A stretch of DNA of 64,000 bases from CAYXPR01 sp964467255 (lineage in GTDB: Bacteria > Pseudomonadota > Alphaproteobacteria > Rickettsiales > RGZB01): positions 1 through 64,000 of the forward strand of contig CAYXPR010000010.1 of NCBI GenBank assembly GCA_964467255.1, written 5' to 3'. A model generated the notes under the pieces. The model ran no database searches, was not told the DNA's origin, and was given only the letters and a program-made list of their open reading frames with translations. Shown here piece by piece: positions 62,118 to 64,000 of this stretch. Positions within the stretch are counted from its first letter, which is position 1. Every line of letters starts with the position of its first letter. Made by a program: the position numbers and the translations under genes.

Positions 62118-62867
62118 TTAGTGCAGGTTCACTGCGTCGTTGAGATACACACAAACGAGAATCGTAAAGATATACGCCTGTAGAATCGCAACGAAAATTT
62201 CAAAGCCTGTGAGCACCACGAGGAACAGGAAAGGCATCCAGCCCAGCGCCCAGCCAAGCGTCAACACGAAGCCCGCAATCACTTTCATCATGGCGTGGCC
62301 GGCCAGCATGTTGGCGGAAAGACGCACCGAAAGCGTAAACGGACGAGCAAGGAAGGAAATCAGTTCGATCGGCAGCATCAGCGGCGCCATCACCAGCGGA
62401 AGGCCAGAAGGCAGGAATAGTGAGAAAAAATGTAGACCATGACGGGCAAGGCCAACACCGATAACAATCAAGAAGCACAGGATTGCAATGGCAAACGTCA
62501 CCACAATATGGCTCGTCACCGTAAAGCTGTACGGCAGCATGCCAAACACGTTGCAGGTGATGATGAACATAAACAGTGTAAAGATGAATGGGAAGAACTG
62601 GCGGCCACCGGAGCCCACGTTTTCACGCAGCATGTTGGCAACAAACTCATAGCTCAGTTCTGCAATCGACTGTAGGCGACCAGGCACCATCGCGCGGCCG
62701 CGCATACCAACACCGAGCAGTAACGTAATGCTGAGCACGGCGAGCACCATCCAGAGGGATGCATTCGTAAAGCTGATATCAAATCCAGCAATGTCTATCG
62801 GCACAATCGGATGCACTTCAAACTGGTGCATTGGGCCATGACTTGTATCGCCTGCCATAGAATCCAC
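62118..62867 (-). CDS. atpB: ATP synthase F0 subunit a
   Basis: The product has 249 residues with five or six helices. Conserved Arg and polar residues lie in LSVRLSANMLAGHAMM, and the FEIFVAILQAYIFTILVCVYLNDAV end is standard. It forms the proton half-channels. Seven bases separate it from atpI. Confidence 0.97.
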   Translation of the reverse strand: MDSMAGDTSHGPMHQFEVHPIVPIDIAGFDISFTNASLWMVLAVLSITLLLGVGMRGRAMVPGRLQSIAELSYEFVANMLRENVGSGGRQFFPFIFTLFMFIITCNVFGMLPYSFTVTSHIVVTFAIAILCFLIVIGVGLARHGLHFFSLFLPSGLPLVMAPLMLPIELISFLARPFTLSVRLSANMLAGHAMMKVIAGFVLTLGWALGWMPFLFLVVLTGFEIFVAILQAYIFTILVCVYLNDAVNLH

Positions 62868-62874
62868 TTAAAAA

Positions 62875-63174
62875 TTACTTTTTTTCTTCGCTCTTTTCCT
62901 CGTCATCCGAAGGCTTTGACACCAAGCGGTACACATTGAGGAAACCAGCCACTGCACCGAGCATCAGCAGAATAATGAAAAGGAAAGGCTTCGTGCCCAA
63001 CCACTTATCAAGGTAAAAACCCAGCGCCCCCCCCACAGCCACACCGGAAACCAACTCCAGACCAATACGCGTTGGATCCGGCGCCCGATTCGGTTCTGGA
63101 TTCTGCTCGCCGCGCACCTCATCGATACGTGCCTGCAAATTCTCCAGGGAGGGAAGGTTTTCCTTGTCTTTCAT
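62875..63174 (-). CDS. atpI: AtpI-like ATP synthase assembly protein
   Basis: The product has 99 residues with two helices (about 38-56 and 66-86) and a charged start and tail, the AtpI/Z family form. The first helix has VSGVAVGGALGFYLD and the second LFIILLMLGAVAGFLNVY. It helps assemble the c ring or transports magnesium, depending on the source. It is the first gene of the operon. Confidence 0.9.
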   Translation of the reverse strand: MKDKENLPSLENLQARIDEVRGEQNPEPNRAPDPTRIGLELVSGVAVGGALGFYLDKWLGTKPFLFIILLMLGAVAGFLNVYRLVSKPSDDEEKSEEKK

Positions 63175-63314
63175 TATCGATCTTCCCGGGACAAAAACTC
63201 GCGAGCAACATACGCATGCACCCCTGCGTAGTCAAGCACTTCTTTAGAAAATATATCTAATAAATCAACCCTCTGATAAAAGGCTGAAATTCGGCGTTTA
63301 AACGCGAGTCTATT

Positions 63315-64000
63315 TTAGTCTTTTTTCGCCTTTGCCAACAGCTCATCTACGCGTTTTTCAATCGCCGCGAAATCATGGCTCTGATCGAGTTCGCCATTGA
63401 TGAACAGGGTGGGAGTGGAAACAATTTCCAAAACCTTAGCAGCTTTAAAACCGGAAAGCAGCACTTCGTCTTCTATTTTTTTGTTTGCCATGCACTTGTC
63501 GAAGTCTTCCTGCTTCATGCCGCCCAGTTTTGCTACATTTGCCAGTTTTTCTTTGAAGTCTTTCTCAAATGCCCATTTTTCCTGCGTGTTGAAAATGGTT
63601 TTTACATAGGCCTTACGCATTTTTTCAGGTGCACAACGCACCAGCATCGCAGCACGCATGGCTGGCTCGTTTAATGGGAAGTCGCGGTAATAAAATTTAA
63701 CCTTACCAGTATCGATATATTTTTTCTGAATTTTTGTAAAAATTTCTTTGTAGAAATCCGCGCAGTGGCTGCAGGAGAAAGAGGCGTATTCAATCATGGT
63801 AATGGGCGCTTTTTTGTCGCCATACATCACTTCATTTTTTTCTGGTTTCAGGACATCTTCGCGCTTCAGATTCGCAATCTTCTTGAGCATTTCCTGCTCT
63901 TTTACTTTGGCCTCTGCAGCGGCTTTTTCATAGGCAGCTTTCTGCTCAGGCGTCATCTCTTTGGGAGTGCTATGGCCATGCTCTGAATGATCGTGACCTG
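63315..64000 (-). CDS. DsbA-like thiol-disulfide oxidoreductase, 5' end outside the window
   Basis: The frame stays open to base 64000, so the true start is beyond the window. An ATG at 63956 is internal. The seen part begins GHDHSEHGHSTPKEM, a His-rich segment, then a helical linker and the thioredoxin fold with active site SFSCSHCADF (CSHC), RDFPLNEPA and the cis-Pro TPTLFINGELD. DsbA/Com1-type proteins oxidise periplasmic cysteines. The His-rich linker may bind metal (inference). Confidence 0.9.
   Translation of the reverse strand, partial: GHDHSEHGHSTPKEMTPEQKAAYEKAAAEAKVKEQEMLKKIANLKREDVLKPEKNEVMYGDKKAPITMIEYASFSCSHCADFYKEIFTKIQKKYIDTGKVKFYYRDFPLNEPAMRAAMLVRCAPEKMRKAYVKTIFNTQEKWAFEKDFKEKLANVAKLGGMKQEDFDKCMANKKIEDEVLLSGFKAAKVLEIVSTPTLFINGELDQSHDFAAIEKRVDELLAKAKKD

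Noticed and set aside
1..64000. CRISPR array
   Set aside because: No regularly spaced direct repeats with unique spacers were seen. The only tandem array is the 45-bp coding repeat at 14740-14853.

Overview
The window looks like chromosomal DNA of an alphaproteobacterium that I cannot place to genus. The evidence is the ATP synthase order atpI-atpB-atpE-b'-b with a separate b' subunit, a DUF3035 lipoprotein between lspA and two M16 peptidases, a 41-residue L36 protein, an alphaproteobacterial-type ParE and an NDUFAF5-like methyltransferase. A lineage near Rhodospirillales or Micavibrio is a guess from gene order only.

Layout. Bases 1-66 are the 3' part of tRNA-Gln(UUG). Bases 67 to about 10,000 are visibly AT-richer accessory DNA that ends in a large serine recombinase (8089-9717) and looks like a genomic island. 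Its core is a six-gene minus-strand operon: a LuxI/FeeM-like acyltransferase, a haem-oxygenase-like diiron oxidase (HDO), a TonB-dependent receptor, a YfiR/DUF4154 periplasmic protein, a membrane sensor that resembles a histidine kinase stripped of its catalytic residues, and an XRE repressor. Four of the junctions overlap by one base or are almost touching. A repeated TAAGGTTAT motif lies in the promoter region and in front of the HDO gene. This is the best candidate in the window for an undescribed system: a make, modify, import, sense and regulate circuit for a small acylated molecule (inference).

Bases 10,014-16,157 hold a four-gene cell-surface operon: a 730-residue outer-membrane barrel, a small exported protein, and two paralogous secreted proteins with cysteine-capped coiled coils, Ser/Gly linkers and a shared C-terminal beta domain. 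Bases 16,474-22,019 carry a CHAP lipoprotein, an ATP-grasp ligase, a YdjM-like membrane protein and a 3-amino-3,6-dideoxyhexose gene set with a GT2 glycosyltransferase. Bases 22,100-28,311 hold cspA, an SbtA-type bicarbonate permease, glgX, pstS and a phosphate-selective-type porin.

Bases 28,331-31,843 are a prophage remnant (lysozyme, holin, truncated portal, terminase, small upstream gene), followed by a serralysin-like RTX metalloprotease. Bases 33,502-42,748 contain parE and a divergent glutamate-synthase-like pair of 606 and 1770 residues. tRNA-Leu(CAA) and two membrane proteins follow.

The last third is largely housekeeping: murJ, secF-ribF-lspA-DUF3035-M16-M16, pgi-mutL-methyltransferase, a quinone oxidoreductase, rpmJ, an MshEN-glycosyltransferase fusion with an outer-membrane barrel, the Fo part of ATP synthase, and a DsbA-like gene cut by the window end.
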